Made by a program: the position numbers and the translations under genes
Notes under the pieces: generated by a model
The model's database searches: none
What the model saw: the letters and a program-made list of their open reading frames with translations, nothing else
Told to the model about the DNA's origin: nothing
Shown here: piece by piece, positions 45,573 to 58,310 of the stretch
Layout: each line of letters starts with the position of its first letter
Numbering within the stretch: the first letter of the stretch is position 1
NCBI GenBank assembly: GCA_029891385.1
Contig: CM057228.1
Coordinates: forward strand, 35,901,023-35,965,022
Direction: 5' to 3'
Length of the DNA: 64,000 nucleotides
Source: Erythroxylum novogranatense
Lineage: Eukaryota; Streptophyta; Magnoliopsida; Malpighiales; Erythroxylaceae

Positions 45573-47170
45573 TGTAGCACCCCCTTACCATAGGGTATAC
45601 ACCGGGATGCCCGTAGGTCATTCCGATACATATCCTATGATAAAAGTGAACTGCGAACAATCACTAATATACCTTACATGGCATCGAATCAAAAAGCATA
45701 AATACTGAAAATCACTAATTTTTTGAAACCATAAACTTTCTCATTTCATATCATCAAAATAGTAATTACACATCTGTCTGTTTTTCATTGTCTGTACAAT
45801 ATTCCAAAAGAAATCTAGTACAAAATCCTAACTAGGTCATCCCCAAAAGATCCCAGCTGACCGACCTATGTGCCATGACCTCTCTTGCCAACGCGATCTA
45901 CACGGCAGGAAAAGTCTCTCTGGAGCTAGGAGTCTACTCTCTCGGTCCTGAAAGATAATTTGCAATTTTGGGTGAGTTTGCGAACTCAATAAGGAACCAT
46001 CATCGATGGTTCACCCAATTCATGCATTGTCAAGTATAACACAATTATAACATAATAGCTCATTCAGAAATATCACAGAATCATTCATATAATGCGTATG
46101 TGACTCCTTTTTCTAATTTATTACGTTGTTGTGACCACGCGCCTAAACTGTCCCAATAAGGGCACATTATTCATTGAGCCTGAGGCATTGAATCACTGTG
46201 GGTTCGAGGCCCAATTACGTTGAGTTTTAAGCTCTCGGTGGCTGCTCCAGTCATAACTGTCAATTACTGATCATGCATTATGCATGGGATGCACATGGCA
46301 ATACAAAGCACAGCTCACATCATATGTGATCCCAAATTTACCACATTCACACACATAATCACCATTAATCACATTACAAATCACATATAACACTTTTATG
46401 TCAATAACTCCCAATACATTGGACACCTTCGGTCCGGAACCAGGCACAAACAACGCAAAGCCCACCATTATTCTCCACAGTGTTATAAGTGCAAAATATA
46501 AACAATTAATAATCAAGAAACCATCTAGGTTACTCACCAAATAACTTCCGAGCTAATGCCAGGAAGTCTCAGCAACGTCTGTAGGATGACGTTCCAACTG
46601 TGCCTCTATAACAATCACAATAATCACATATTACCAATTGCATAATCAGAAATATTAAATAATGCACATGTAAAAATTTAGATATGTACAATGCATGTTC
46701 GTGACATTCCTGACACTATTTCATAATTTTCCCTCACAACAATTTCCTTTAATCATTAGAAACTTATTGACACTAAAATCACTCAATTCGGACCTCCCTA
46801 GGTCCAATTATTAAGAAAACATAGATCGGAAAAATCATTTCCCGGTCCCCTCACTTCGACCTAACCAATTCCTGTCAATTTCTGCTCTAAAATTTCCCAA
46901 TTTCACAAATAAATGAAATTAAATATTTTACGAATCCGATGCCTCCGGAATCAGGTCAATCGGACGTCGGACGGAAAAGTTATTCTCAAAACATGTTCAG
47001 ATTAACACACTATATGAACCTTCACTTAAGAAAATAAACATCTTAGGGGCTAAATTGAAATACTACCTCTTCATGAAATTTGTAGATCTATGTCTCTAGT
47101 TTACTTAGGAAAAACAATCAGATCGATCGGAGCTCTCTAGCTCAAGATGTTCCCACATTACTGAAGCATG
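45573..47170 (-). repeat. Ty3-type LTR fragment, minus orientation
   Basis: Starts TGTAGCACCCCCTTACC two bases after the previous element. It shares the block AATTTATTACGTTG..GCGCCTAAACTGTCCC (46110-46160) and the CATCTAGGTTACTCACC block (46530) with the LTR at 1965-4292, and carries the CTCTAGTTTA module at about 47060-47150. It is cut at about 47170, where oppositely oriented LTR sequence begins. Confidence 0.7.
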
Positions 47171-49816
47171 TTCAGAATATTCTGTGAAGTACTTAAATTG
47201 CATGAAGTTTAAGGTTTGAAGATTTTGGATTTTTCAAAAGGTAAGTAGTGAATAAATCCTTCAGAGATGGGGATTTATGAAAGAACGTTGATGAATTACT
47301 ATCATCTGCATGGAAATGGCATTTAAGTGTATATTCATAAATACTGTGTGGTTGGGAGGAAAATTTTAGATATAATGTTAATTTTAGTTTTTGAAAGATT
47401 ATTAGTGATTAGGTTAAGAAAAAGTGATGTTGGAGTTGAGATAGCAAAAACTTGATCTGAAATTTCAGTAAAACTTATGTACCAATCCAGATAGATTCTT
47501 CAAAATGGCCTTTATGAAAGTTATAAATCTTCCTTTTCATCTTCCCAACAGTATATAGTATGAAAACTATGGACATCTGAAAGTCAGGGTGCTTATAAGG
47601 GAAGATGTTCAAAAGTGAAATTTACTTCTTTTGTCTTTTTACTTCTTCTATGATAACGTCATCTTCTTCTGTGATGATGTCATCTTCTTCTGTGTTTTGT
47701 TCCTTCTGAGTTTCACTACTTCTGTGTTACTGTTTATTAACTCCTTTTGTGCTACTGTTCATGAACTCCTTTTGTATTACTGTTTATGAACTCCTTCTGT
47801 ATTTTGTTCCTTTTGAGTTTCACTTCTTCTTAGTTTCGTTCGTTCTGAGTTTCGCTTCTTCTATGTTATTGTTCATGAACTTCTTTTGTGTTACTATTCA
47901 TGAACTCCTTCTGTGTTACTATTCATGAACTTCTTCTGTGTTACTGTTCACGAACTCCTTCTATGTTACTGTTCATGAACTCCTTTTGTGTTTTGTTCCT
48001 TTTGAGTTTCACTTCTTCTAAGTTTTGTTCCTTCTTACTTTTGTTCCTTCTAAGTTTCACTTCTTCTAAGTTTTCTTCCTTTTGAGTTTTACTTCTTTTG
48101 TATTTTGCTGACGCGTCTTCTTCTGTGTTTTGCTGATGCATCTTCCTCTGTATTTTGATAACGTGTCTTCTTCTGTGTTTTACTTCTTCTGTCTTTTTAC
48201 TTCTTTTGTGTTTTGCTTCTTCTAAGTTTCGCTCCTTTTGTCTTTTGTTTGCCTGGCCATAACTTCTTCTCTAGACACCCAAATGAATTGATTCTTAAAC
48301 CATGGGACTCATAACACATTTCCCTACATCTCTACCCAAAAATCTTAGCCATCGAAAATGAATTGAAAAAGATTGAGTGAGAAACGTGGAACGGGTACAG
48401 TGAGTGCGCTCTTAAAGCTTTATGAACTGGGGTTATTTCACTGAACGTACTTCGATGTTTTGATTCTGTATGGATCTATAAGATTCCAAATGAGTAATGA
48501 ATTGTGATTTTGATGGTTTTAGTGAGGCATAAACCTAAATATGAATCATACTTAGATGAGTTTTGGATATAAGACTGATAATGTGATCGGAATAAGGGAA
48601 AGATACCCAGGATTGTCATGAACATGCATTGTACATAAGTTATTTCATAAACGTGTATCATTGGATACTTATGATTGAAGAAATTGTGAAATTGTGTATA
48701 TTATTTGTTATAGAGGAGCAACTGGAACATCAACCTCTAGACGTTGCCGGATCTTCCAGGCATTAGCTTTGGGAGAAACTTATGAGTCAACCTAGATGAT
48801 TTCCTAGGATTGATTTACTTTGAATTTATTTGATGTGTTAGCTTCCAATTATAAACTGTTTATGATTTGATTTAAATTCCGGACTTAAATTCCGAAGAGT
48901 TTGTTATATGGATATAGGTATTGGAAGTGCTTTGATTTGATCTGAAATCCTGCATGATATGTGAATTCTCAACGAAAATTGAATGCCGGACTTAGGTCCG
49001 ATGATAATAAGTTTCTGATTAAACATCGCATGTGATTATCTGATATGGAATAATCAGTATTTGATGCATTTCATAAAATGCATGCTCAGATAAAGGTGCT
49101 ATGACTTGAATAACTAGTATGAAGTGCTTCCATGTAGAGCTTTGCTCCATGATATATGTTTTACACATAGAGCTATGTTCTGTAACTCTATTCTGACTGA
49201 GCCCTATGGGCCAGTATTTGTATAAGTATGTGATAGGCACTCGGTCACAACAATAAGAACGAATGTGAGTCTCATGCATATAGCATTATAAGATCGATAT
49301 CCACTGAATGAATATCTGTGAAATATGTGATATGTGTTTATGATCCGGTGAACTCATCAATGATGGTTCACTCATTGAGTTCGTAAAACTCACCAAAATT
49401 GCAACGTTGTCTTTTCAGGACCAAAAGATGACTTTAGCTATTGAGAGGCTTCACTACCGTGTAGATTGTGTTTCAATAAGAGCAGTCGTGGCTCAAAGGT
49501 TGGTCAGCTGGGATTTTTGGATGGCTTAGATAGATTTGACATGTTTCCTCTTTCATGTAGTACATTTTTACTAGGTTTTGTTAATGTACGTGTGGAAAGG
49601 GTCAAAAGATACGATGTAGACTCTTAGTTTGAGGATTGAAATGAGGGAAAAGATGGTTTTAAAAATATTGTGAACTTCTATTAATGCTTAATAAGTGATT
49701 TATGACACGATGCCATGTGAAGTGAGTGTCGTGATCGATCATAGCTCGCCCTTATCATAGGATATGTGCCGAAATGACCTCCGGATGTCCCAGTGAGTAC
49801 CCTGCGGTTAGGGTTT
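47171..49816 (+). repeat. Ty3-type LTR fragment, plus orientation
   Basis: 48710-48830 (TTGCCGGATCTTCCAGGCAT, GAGTCAACCTAGATGATTTC) and 49020-49400 match, in reverse complement, the LTRs at 10412 and 17921 (around 11460-11530 and 10830-11180). It has a donor-like AAAAGGTAAGTA at about 47236 and a T/C-rich minisatellite. It stops near 49816, just before the expected GGGATGCTACA-type end, so the last 15 or so bases are missing or changed. Confidence 0.7.
47630..48245. repeat. Pyrimidine-rich minisatellite in an LTR
   Basis: Degenerate units of about 20-25 bases built from CTTCTGTGTTACTGTTCATG, GAACTCCTTTTGTGTTTTG and GAGTTTCACTTCTTCTAAG words. They lie at the LTR position where other families have CG-rich minisatellites, between a reversed module copy (about 47500-47590) and a GGCCATAACTTCTT module (48250). 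Long open frames through it come from the repeat period. Confidence 0.85.
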
Positions 49817-50717
49817 TTAATGTGTTATGATCCAAAATTCTATTTTGATGTTTTATGAAGTTCATAGCATAATTTTGATGCTAATGAAGTAAAGAAATGA
49901 AAAAGAATTAATTTGGAATTGGTTTTGGTTGAAATTCAACCAACACTACTTGATTTTGTAAAAAATTGTTAACAAAATTTTATGGATTAAATATGTATAT
50001 TAAAATGTCATGGAAGTGACTTTGGATTGGTTTTAAGTGTTAGAAATCTAAGGAAATTGAATTGCAAAACTTTAATGTTAAATATGTTAAGTTTAGCCTT
50101 AAGGGCATTTTGGTATAAAAGTATGGTTACGATGTAATTACCATATGTATGTGATTAAGGATAGTCATTAAATGTATTTGTGGTATTGAAATTATTAAAT
50201 GAAGTATTATGTTATTATTTGGAGAAAAATTACTATATGGAATGTATGTGGAAAGTAATGAAGTTGACATGGTTTATGGTGTATTTGATTGGAAAATATA
50301 TTAAGGACTTGAATGTTTTTGTACTAGGTTTTTGGATCAGAAAACGAAGCCAACTGAAGGATTTCGATATGGTAAAAAGGAAATTAACAAGTTGTAAGTA
50401 TATTTTAATTATTTTATATGACTAAATTCTTTGCAAAAGACTTGATAACATATGAGTGTACTTTAAATTGATTTTATATAAATGGTTTTCATTTGATCAT
50501 TAAATGAATATTTATGTTGAGTTTTATGCAAATGATATTTTATAAGTGAACATTGCTAGCATAAGATTATGCTTTAGCAATATATGAGTTATAAATTGAA
50601 AGTTAAATTTTGTTTGATTGGAAATTATATTGAAATTATGCATTAAATTGAATGATTATGAATCCTCCCATAATTGATTTCGATTACATTTTCTTATAAA
50701 TTAGGAAACTTATAATT

Positions 50718-50741
50718 CAAATAAATAAATAAATAAATAAT
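50718..50741. repeat. (AAAT)n microsatellite
   Basis: About five and a half AAAT units in a row in an AT-rich region, with further AATAAA-type words up to 50760. Confidence 0.85.
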
Positions 50742-51751
50742 CTATAAATAAATAAAATATAAATTTATTTTTAAGTCAAATCAACATAAATAAATTTAAT
50801 TAAAATAACTTTCGTAATTACTTAAAAATATTTTATAATTTTGAAGGAGTCTAAGTAATTAATTTTAATTAAATTAAAATATAGTTAATATTAATTATAT
50901 AAGTAAAATTTTAAAATAATAATTAGGAATCATTATAATTAATAATCTTAATTAAATTTAAAAATATTTAATTTATTTTGGAATTAAATTTTAAATTTTA
51001 AATTTTAAAATTTTATTTAATGTTAAGTCTTGTTATATCGTAATTTTATAATACAATATTTCAAATTAAGGATAATTTTGTACCTTTTTAATTATTTTAA
51101 TTTAAATTTAATATACGCTATCCTTGCACTAGCTTAAGATTTCATTAACCTTATTGCTAATTATTCTTTAATCTAAGGTAGGAATAAATCATTATTCACC
51201 TAAGATAACCTATTTACCAAATAACCCCTTTCATCTTTAGTTCTAACCCTATTTACAAACAAAATCTTTCTTCTCTGAGAAAACCTAGCAACACAAACCC
51301 TAGCCACTAGCTGTCCATCTATCACTGCCACCCCCACGAGCTATCACCTCTTTTCACAGTCACCCGCTAGGTAAGTTAAAGCAAGGAGAAGGAAAAGCCA
51401 ATAGCTTTTCAAGCCATTCTTGACGTGTTTGGTTCTCCTTACCTCACATGCCACCGATGTTTGCTTTTGGCCATCGTTGAAGTCACACCACTAACAACCC
51501 AAACATCTAAATGTTGCCTCCATGCCTTTTCTAATGGAAATTGGAAAATGGCCATGAGGCCATCTAATTCAAACCATTTTTAAGTCTACCACGCTTTGGT
51601 TTGCCAGTGACATGAAGTTCATAACTTTTCTCCTCATGCAATAACTCAACACATCTCAAACTTAACGACAAAACTGCAAACCAGGCAACACAAGTTTCAA
51701 ATAGCTATAATGCTCATCTTTTGCCCCAATACAAGAGAGTGATGAAATCCA

Positions 51752-51870
51752 TTTAACTCATTGTTTAGTATCAGGGTGAGAAATTTGTTGTTTTTGGAGA
51801 AGAAAATAGCAAGAATTATGCAGATCAAATCCCTTTAACTCATTGTTTAGTATCAGGGTGAGAAATTTGT
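51752..51870. repeat. 37-bp direct repeat, 82 bp apart
   Basis: An identical 37-base segment starting TTTAACTCATTGTTTAGT occurs at 51752-51788 and 51834-51870, with the upstream AAATCC also shared. Its exact identity in decayed surroundings suggests a recent duplication. Confidence 0.9.
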
Positions 51871-53525
51871 AAAGTATCTCTAATAACAAGATTTGTCATT
51901 TAATGTTAATTTCAAAACAAAACCATTCACACAAAAAATGCAACAAAATTTAAGGGTTCTTATAAACTTTTATATTTTCATAAATTAGTCTTCAAAAACT
52001 AATGTTGAACTTTTCAACGTCAATAATCATGTCAAATCTGAAAAGGTGGATTAAAGATTCAAAAACATTTTCATTTAAACTTTTTCACATTTTAGAACAA
52101 TTGACTAGATGATCTAATTTTAGTAGTTAGGACTTTAATTTCAATTCCAAAAATCCTATTAATAAAAGTCAAACATGAAATAAAGTTACAGAATTAAAGA
52201 TGACACTAATATCACTATAGGAAAATTAGGAGAAGATATAGTATTACTCATCTTCCATTTATAACTTTACATTATCTAAACCTCTACAAACCAAAAAATC
52301 ACTATCTAGTAGGAATGGTGTCAATTTCTCCTTGGTTGTTTCAACATAGACTCAAGTTATATTGATGATGTAATTTAGTTTAAACTATAAGCACTGGTGT
52401 AGTTGTAGCTAGCATTGATGAGTACAAGTTAATCCTATTAAGAATAGAATTAATAGTACTTGTTGTCTTTTATTATCTAATTTAACAAATTATGGTGTTT
52501 AAAATTAATTAAATTTTAAATTAGAACAATTAACTAAAATAATTAAACAATTAACCTGAATAAAACAGAGATTAAACTAACAAATAATCAAAGAAGATAG
52601 TGGTACCTGGATTTCGAATCCTCTTAAGACTTCTCATGGAATCATCATTTCACTAATCAATTTAATCTAGTTCATTGGATTGTGGAAATTCTTTAATTAT
52701 AATTGTATCTTTCTTAAGACTATTAACACCTAACCTTAAGTTGATTGATTGAAATTTTTTCCCAATTAAAACCTTTAAAATTGCATTAATTGATTTATAA
52801 ATTTCACTATTAGGTTTAACCCTAATTTGGAAGAATTATCTTGACTTATCTCTAAGTCTGCACGCAACTCCTTTCAATTATGATATATCTACTCATATAT
52901 TAAATTTCTTAATCTCAGTTATATGAAATGACCAACATGCTAACAACATTAATTCATGAAAATTAATAACATATAACTGAATCTTAATTAATAAAACTAA
53001 AGAATGAATTAAATTAAAACAAAATCACTACAAGTTCTATCCCGAGGTTCATTTAATCTAAGTACCAACAAAGGTTGACCTCCTAATCATAGAAGACATA
53101 ATATCAAAAGTAAAGGAAACTTATAAAGTAAAAAATAATGAAATCCCTTTTAACCTTCATGAAATCCACTTTAGATTGATATTAATCTACTCTAAATAAG
53201 TTTCCTTACTTGTTCTTTGTTCTTTCAATCATCCAAAGCCATGAGTTCAAGTTTTCCTAAGCCTCCCTTTAGCCTCCTCCTTTTTCTTTTAGTTTTTCCC
53301 TTTTATAACATGAGAATAGGATTTCTAAAGTGGACATGATCACCCACATAGGTGTGTGTATGGTTGTGTACCTCAATCTCACTTCAATTCTTCAAAAATC
53401 ACACAAAAATATGGTTTTATAAAGCTATAAAATCTTAGACACAATCTTATCCACCTCCACACAGTCGTATCCCTCAAAGACAACTTTAATCCTTTAATTT
53501 TTTCCTCAGTTATGTTTGATTTTTG

Positions 53526-54476
53526 CTCCTTTCAATTTAGCACTTTTGTATAAACTTTATTTTTATTAATAAAATGAAAGGCAATTTTCATTAATTTGAT
53601 ATCCATATTTATGAATTGATGTCGATCTTGAATCGAATTAATAAAGTCCATGATACAAAACATAATCATGATAATGAGATTCCTATCAAGTGTAACTATG
53701 TTAGTATCTAAATTATCCCTAGTCATAGGATTAATGAGATAGGACATTGTTGATTTGGATAGACAAGCACATGTTATACTCCTTGATTTGATCAAGTAGT
53801 GGATCTCATAAATGGTAAGCATGAGATGTTTAGAGTTAACATGTGGATGCTTATTAAGAGTAATAACTACATTAGATGACTTGTAATAAGGTTATCATAT
53901 GGAAGATCCATCAAATATCAGTGATTAATCTCATCATAGCAATGGTGCAAATATCTTAGACTTGAGGTACTCAAGGACATCTTGGGTATTGATCCTGTAC
54001 TTTGATACCATTCCTTGTTGTCTCAAGATGAGGTCGCTCATAGGATGGTAATTGGGTATAACTATTGGTGCTTGAAAGTAATTGGATAGCCAATAAAGGA
54101 TTTATCACTCATGATAGAAAGAGATGATACCTACGGTCTCTTTTTGGGGTCACTACTCATGAATCTCTAGCCAGAGTAAATGTGTCGTGAAGAGAGTCTT
54201 CAATGGCATTAAGAGTAATGAGATCCCTAAGATGAGAACTAATATCCCTTGGACTAAAAGTGAAGTAGTCAATCTAGTAAGAGTTGACACGTGACCCATA
54301 CTCTGAACCAAGGAGTCCAAAAACATTCTAGAAATTTAGAGCTAGAAGGAGAATTTATTTGTATATCAAGTAAGGGTTGCTTGACGTTTATTGCATGTGA
54401 TATAATTCTCTTCTATCCTTCCTATTGAGAATTGTACTTGTGTTTCCATCTTGTTTGGTGCTCAGACCTTTCCTAC
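53526..54476 (+). repeat. Diverged partial copy of the 34371-36474 LTR family
   Basis: In plus orientation it follows the minus strand of 34371-36250 with many changes: GAATTGATGTCGATC (53615), CTAAATTATCCCTAGTCATA (53708), GTTAACATGTGGATGCTTA (53836) and GAGTTGACACGTG (54281). It ends TTTCCTACA near 54476, like the sense end of the other copy. The first 100 or more bases, including the GTCGAC palindromes, are not found. Confidence 0.7.
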
Positions 54477-54643
54477 ACACTATATTTCTTCATCTTTACA
54501 TGTTCTTCACTGGCTATTGAAGGTGTTTGGTGTTTGCTACAACCCAAACAAGGAGAAGACTCAAGAAAGGAAGAACATTAGCAAGGTACATATGCTGTAA
54601 TTTCACATTGTTACATTCTGTTTATATATGTACATAGATTATG

Positions 54644-55777
54644 TGTAACATCCCATTACCTATGATAAGAATTGAATAGTGAACATGAGAAATTTCTGAA
54701 AAGTTAGAACGCACAATTCATGCTTATGCAAAATATGGCATATACATATGTGATAATATTGATTTTTGCACAATAGTATGATTGCATATGCATTCATGAC
54801 ACTTTTTGGGTATAATAGATTTATAAATGTGATTATATTGAGAATTGTGGTTTAAATGTGTTAAAAACTGTTTCGGTGTTGCTAATTGTTGTTTCATAAA
54901 TTTTGGCGAATCTTAGGAAATTTTGAAAATTTAGGGTACATTTGGACTAGGACAAATGCCAAGTGGTAGGATAAATTGATGCATGAAAATTTTGAATGAT
55001 TTAGCCTATAATTGTGTGACAAATGGGCTGGTAAGTTGATGACATTTGGCATTGTTAAATTGGTGACAAATGGACTAGTAATGAATTGACAAATGGACCA
55101 ATCATTGTGTGATAAATGGGCTAGTATATTGATGACAAATGGCATTGATAAATGGACAAGTGGCTACTGTACTTAAATGGCATGTGACCTAGCTTTAATG
55201 GTGACATTTGGTAGCTTATGGAAGGGATAAGTGGCTTACATGTTTAAGGACACATGTTGAAATAATATGGTGACATCTAGCACCTTAGGTGTAAAGTTTC
55301 TGAATGTTGTTTCAACCAAACTCATTCTCTTCTCTTCTCATCTCTCACCACTGAAACTTGCTGTTGTCTTCTCCTTCTTGTGTTTTTTTTGAAGCTATGC
55401 TAAATTACCACACTAAATACATGTTTTTACCTATCGCAAAATAGCTAAAGAACTAGCTGAATGTTGTTGTTTCATCATAGCTGGAAGTCATTTAATTCCA
55501 TTTTGAATGTGTGATGATTCTGCATGTTGGAGTACTGATTTGGAGTGATTTTTTGAGCTGGGATTAGAACTGAACAAGTAAGTAAAATATTATTGTTTAT
55601 TCATGTTAAATGGTTTGAGAATGATGTGTGAATTGGACTGAAATGCATAAGATATTGGTGAAGATGTATGCTGGATTGTTATGAAGTGGAGAATTTTCAT
55701 TGAACAAACTTCGGTATTTCGATGATATATTGAACTGTAGATATCCAAATAAATTGATTATTGATTCAGAATAAATT
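54644..55777 (+). repeat. Ty3-type LTR, 5' part, interrupted by the next element
   Basis: Starts TGTAACATCCCATTACC and follows the sense strand of the LTR at 10412-13385 (start of LTR, then TTGATTTTTGCACAATA-like and TGTGTTTCGGTG-like text). It includes a GAACAAGTAAGTAAA donor-like site near 55577 and a partial module near 55740. It ends at 55777 where the next element is inserted, so its remainder probably lies beyond the window. Confidence 0.65.
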
Positions 55778-56089
55778 TGTTGGGCCCCGAAAATTTTATT
55801 TTATTTGAATTAATTAATTATTTATTTATGGATTTATTCGTTAATTATTTTATTTTGTCTTAATTGATTTAATTATGTGTTTATGTAAATATTTTTATGT
55901 TGGGCTTGGAAATTAGAAGTTAGAAATTAAATGAAAGCTTGGGCTTAATATTGGAAAGTATGGGCTTAGGTAAATGGATTAAGTAGAACGAGGATTAATA
56001 ATAAGTGGGTTTGGTGGAAGTAGGCCTTGGGAGGTGGAGGCCCAAAAGCCTTTATGTAAGGGGAAAGCCAAAACTATGTAGTTTTGGGA

Positions 56090-56320
56090 GGAGTTTAAAG
56101 TGAGAATAAAAGGGTTAAATGAATTAAAAGGAAGAGAAGGAGGAGAAGAGTGTCGTGAGTTACCAAAGGAAAGAAAGAAGAGGAGAAAACGTGAACTAGA
56201 GGAGAAGGAAAAACGTGAGCTAGCCAAGGAAGAAAGGAAGAGAGAAAATCGTGGGAGGCTTGTGGAGAAGAATAAAGAAGGAGAAAAAGAAGAGAAATCA
56301 AGAGCTTAAGGTAAGTATCT
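56090..56320 (+). other. Purine-rich tract ending in a splice-donor-like site
   Basis: About 200 bases are almost all A and G (GGAAGAGAAGGAGGAGAAGA-type) and end in CTTAAG/GTAAGTAT. A 69-codon Lys/Glu/Arg-rich frame runs through it from 56100 to 56309. It may mark the transcript leader of the element. I do not claim it is a protein gene. Confidence 0.5.
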
Positions 56321-57900
56321 ATCTTCCTTTGAGTTAGATTCAAGAAATGGGATGAAATGAAGGTTAGGGTTTGTGTAGGAATGAAGAAAGAAAGAAGAGA
56401 TGAGTGGTTTTGTGATTCCGAAGCTAGGGTTGGTTGTTTTAGCTTAAATGGGCTATGGGTAGGTTAGGTTTAAGACTTCGTTATCGATTTATCGATTCTT
56501 GAATGTTTCGACTTTTCCAATGAGTTTGAAATGTGTTTTATTGAAGGAACCAAGGAAACCTCACTCGAGAGAGAGGAAGAGCAATCGTGAATCCGGTTTC
56601 CGGCGATAGGTGGGTAACATCTTTATAGTTATTGTGTAATGGGCAAAGCCCTATGTGTGCTATCTTGTTATACTATGTGCATATGGAAAATGAAATTTTG
56701 TGTTTTGAGAGGAAAGAATGGAACTTTGATGCTTTGAAAGAGTGCGATAAGCGTAAAATGTGAATCTTGTGTTTTGATATGTGAGCATATTGATTGTGTT
56801 TGGGAGAGAGAACCCTTTGTGAAGTCACGTGCGTTGACCCCCATTAGCCTTCTCCCGGCTGCCTGCTTTAGGCTTATGAGATCCGAAAAATGAACTCGTC
56901 GTGATTACGGTAAACTTCGGTTTCCGTCGTGTTTATGGAACTCTCGAGCCAATTGTGTGCATTTCATCATTTATAAGTGTTTATGATGCATAAGATGGGT
57001 GTTAGTTGCAAGATGATTCTATGTTATGCCTTGTGTGATAAAGTTGAGTTTTCAACCTATTATGTAAATTGCTAATGCTTTGGATTATTAATTGTGTGTG
57101 TGTGGCTCATTATGTGATGACTATAAATTTGTTAGCCACTGAGCCGTGTTAGCTCACCCCATTCTCCCTCCTCAGGTGAAAATTCAAGTTGAGAGTTGAA
57201 CCTTGCAAGGCATCGACATTACTCCAAGAACTTAGGAACTTTTGTATTAAGTTAATAACTAGCTTTTGGAATAGCTTTGTAAGCATATTGACCATTGAGC
57301 ATCTCATCTTTTGTGTTTTGTACTTGATTTTGATGAATATGCCAATATGTAACCAAAGCTATGCATGAATCTTTCTTATGATTGGAAAAGAGAATGAGAG
57401 CTCTAGTACTCTCTTCATTATATGTTTTTGTTGATTTGTGACCTATGTGTGAAGCATGTGTACCATTCTTTTAAGTTTGGAGATTTCTGTTGGGTGTCTG
57501 CTGGGTTTTTGCCTTGAAAGAGCTTACTAGAAAATTTCCAAGGTTAGGAGTTGTAAAAGTTTTGTAAATTCTGGGTATGTTGCATTTTATGATATTTCTG
57601 TGTTGTTAGAGGATTGTATGGGAGCTTTATGACTCCTTGAGAGTGATAGGCGAGCTGTAGGGTTCTTCTAAAATGTTTATAAGCTATTTATGAGGGATTA
57701 AAATGGTAGGTGTGAGTGGTTAGAATTAAATGTAGGTGCTGTCAAATGACAGATTTTTAGACAGAACCTTTGTGACCATTTTTGACCCTTATAGAGTTGG
57801 AATTTGGGTCAGTGATCTTCATGAAAAATGTAGATCTTTCTTTTCTCTATGAAATAGACACCAATTTTGTTAAATTTGGAGTTCGAATGGAAAGTTATGA

Positions 57901-58310
57901 CCTTTGCACCAGACGATGCCTTCATGTAAAAACCGACGATGCCTTTAGCAAAAACCGACGATCTTGTTGTAACAAAAATCAGACGATGCACTGTAGCAAA
58001 AACCAGACGATGCGCTGTAGCAAAAACCAGACGATGCACTGTAGCAAAACCAGGCGATGCAATCGTAGCAAAAACCAGACGATGCACCATGGCAAAACCG
58101 ACGATGCACTATAGCAAAAACCAGACGATGCTGGCATAGCAAAAACCGAAAGATGCATCAGAGCAAAAACCAGACGATGTTACTGTAGCAAAAATCAGAC
58201 GATGTTACTGTTCATCTCCGTCTGATTTTTGCTGAGGATGACATCATCTCCGTCTGATTTTTTGCTAAGGATGACGTCATCTTCGTCTCATTTTATCGTC
58301 TGTTTTTGTC
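57901..58310. repeat. Minisatellite with inverted end, about 24-bp unit
   Basis: Roughly ten units of the type CAGACGATGCACTGTAGCAA (plus AAAC) at 57905-58205 vary mostly in the middle. At the right end the unit reappears inverted: AGCAAAAATCAGACG (58187-58201) and its exact complement CGTCTGATTTTTGCT (58219-58233), followed by a second inverted copy. Overlapping open frames on both strands result from the period. Confidence 0.9.

Larger units (their letters stand above)
49817..53525. other. AT-rich DNA without recognisable genes
   Basis: Base composition is extremely AT-rich at 50500-51120. The stretch 51280-51420 is more balanced but shows no coding signal. 52560-53260 has the composition of decayed repeat. 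I found no retroelement protein, RNA gene or long reading frame on either strand. Confidence 0.5.

Noticed and set aside
45572..45576. TTGTA as a possible right target duplication of the 38078-45571 element
   Set aside because: The left flank is TAATG, so the two do not match. The neighbouring LTR starting at 45573 may have replaced the original flank.
47888..48141. Open frames on both strands rich in Ser/Phe/Leu or Lys/Glu
   Set aside because: They come from the pyrimidine-rich minisatellite in an LTR.
56100..56309. 69-codon Lys/Glu/Arg-rich frame
   Set aside because: It is the translation of a purine-rich LTR tract and low in complexity. No evidence of a protein.
57782..58142. Several overlapping frames on both strands with repeated Cys/Ser/Lys patterns
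   Set aside because: They follow from the 24-base minisatellite, whose period is a multiple of three and so keeps frames open on both strands.
57901..58210. Direct repeats of about 24 bases that could suggest a CRISPR array
   Set aside because: The units are contiguous and degenerate without unique spacers, inside a plant retrotransposon LTR, with no cas genes.
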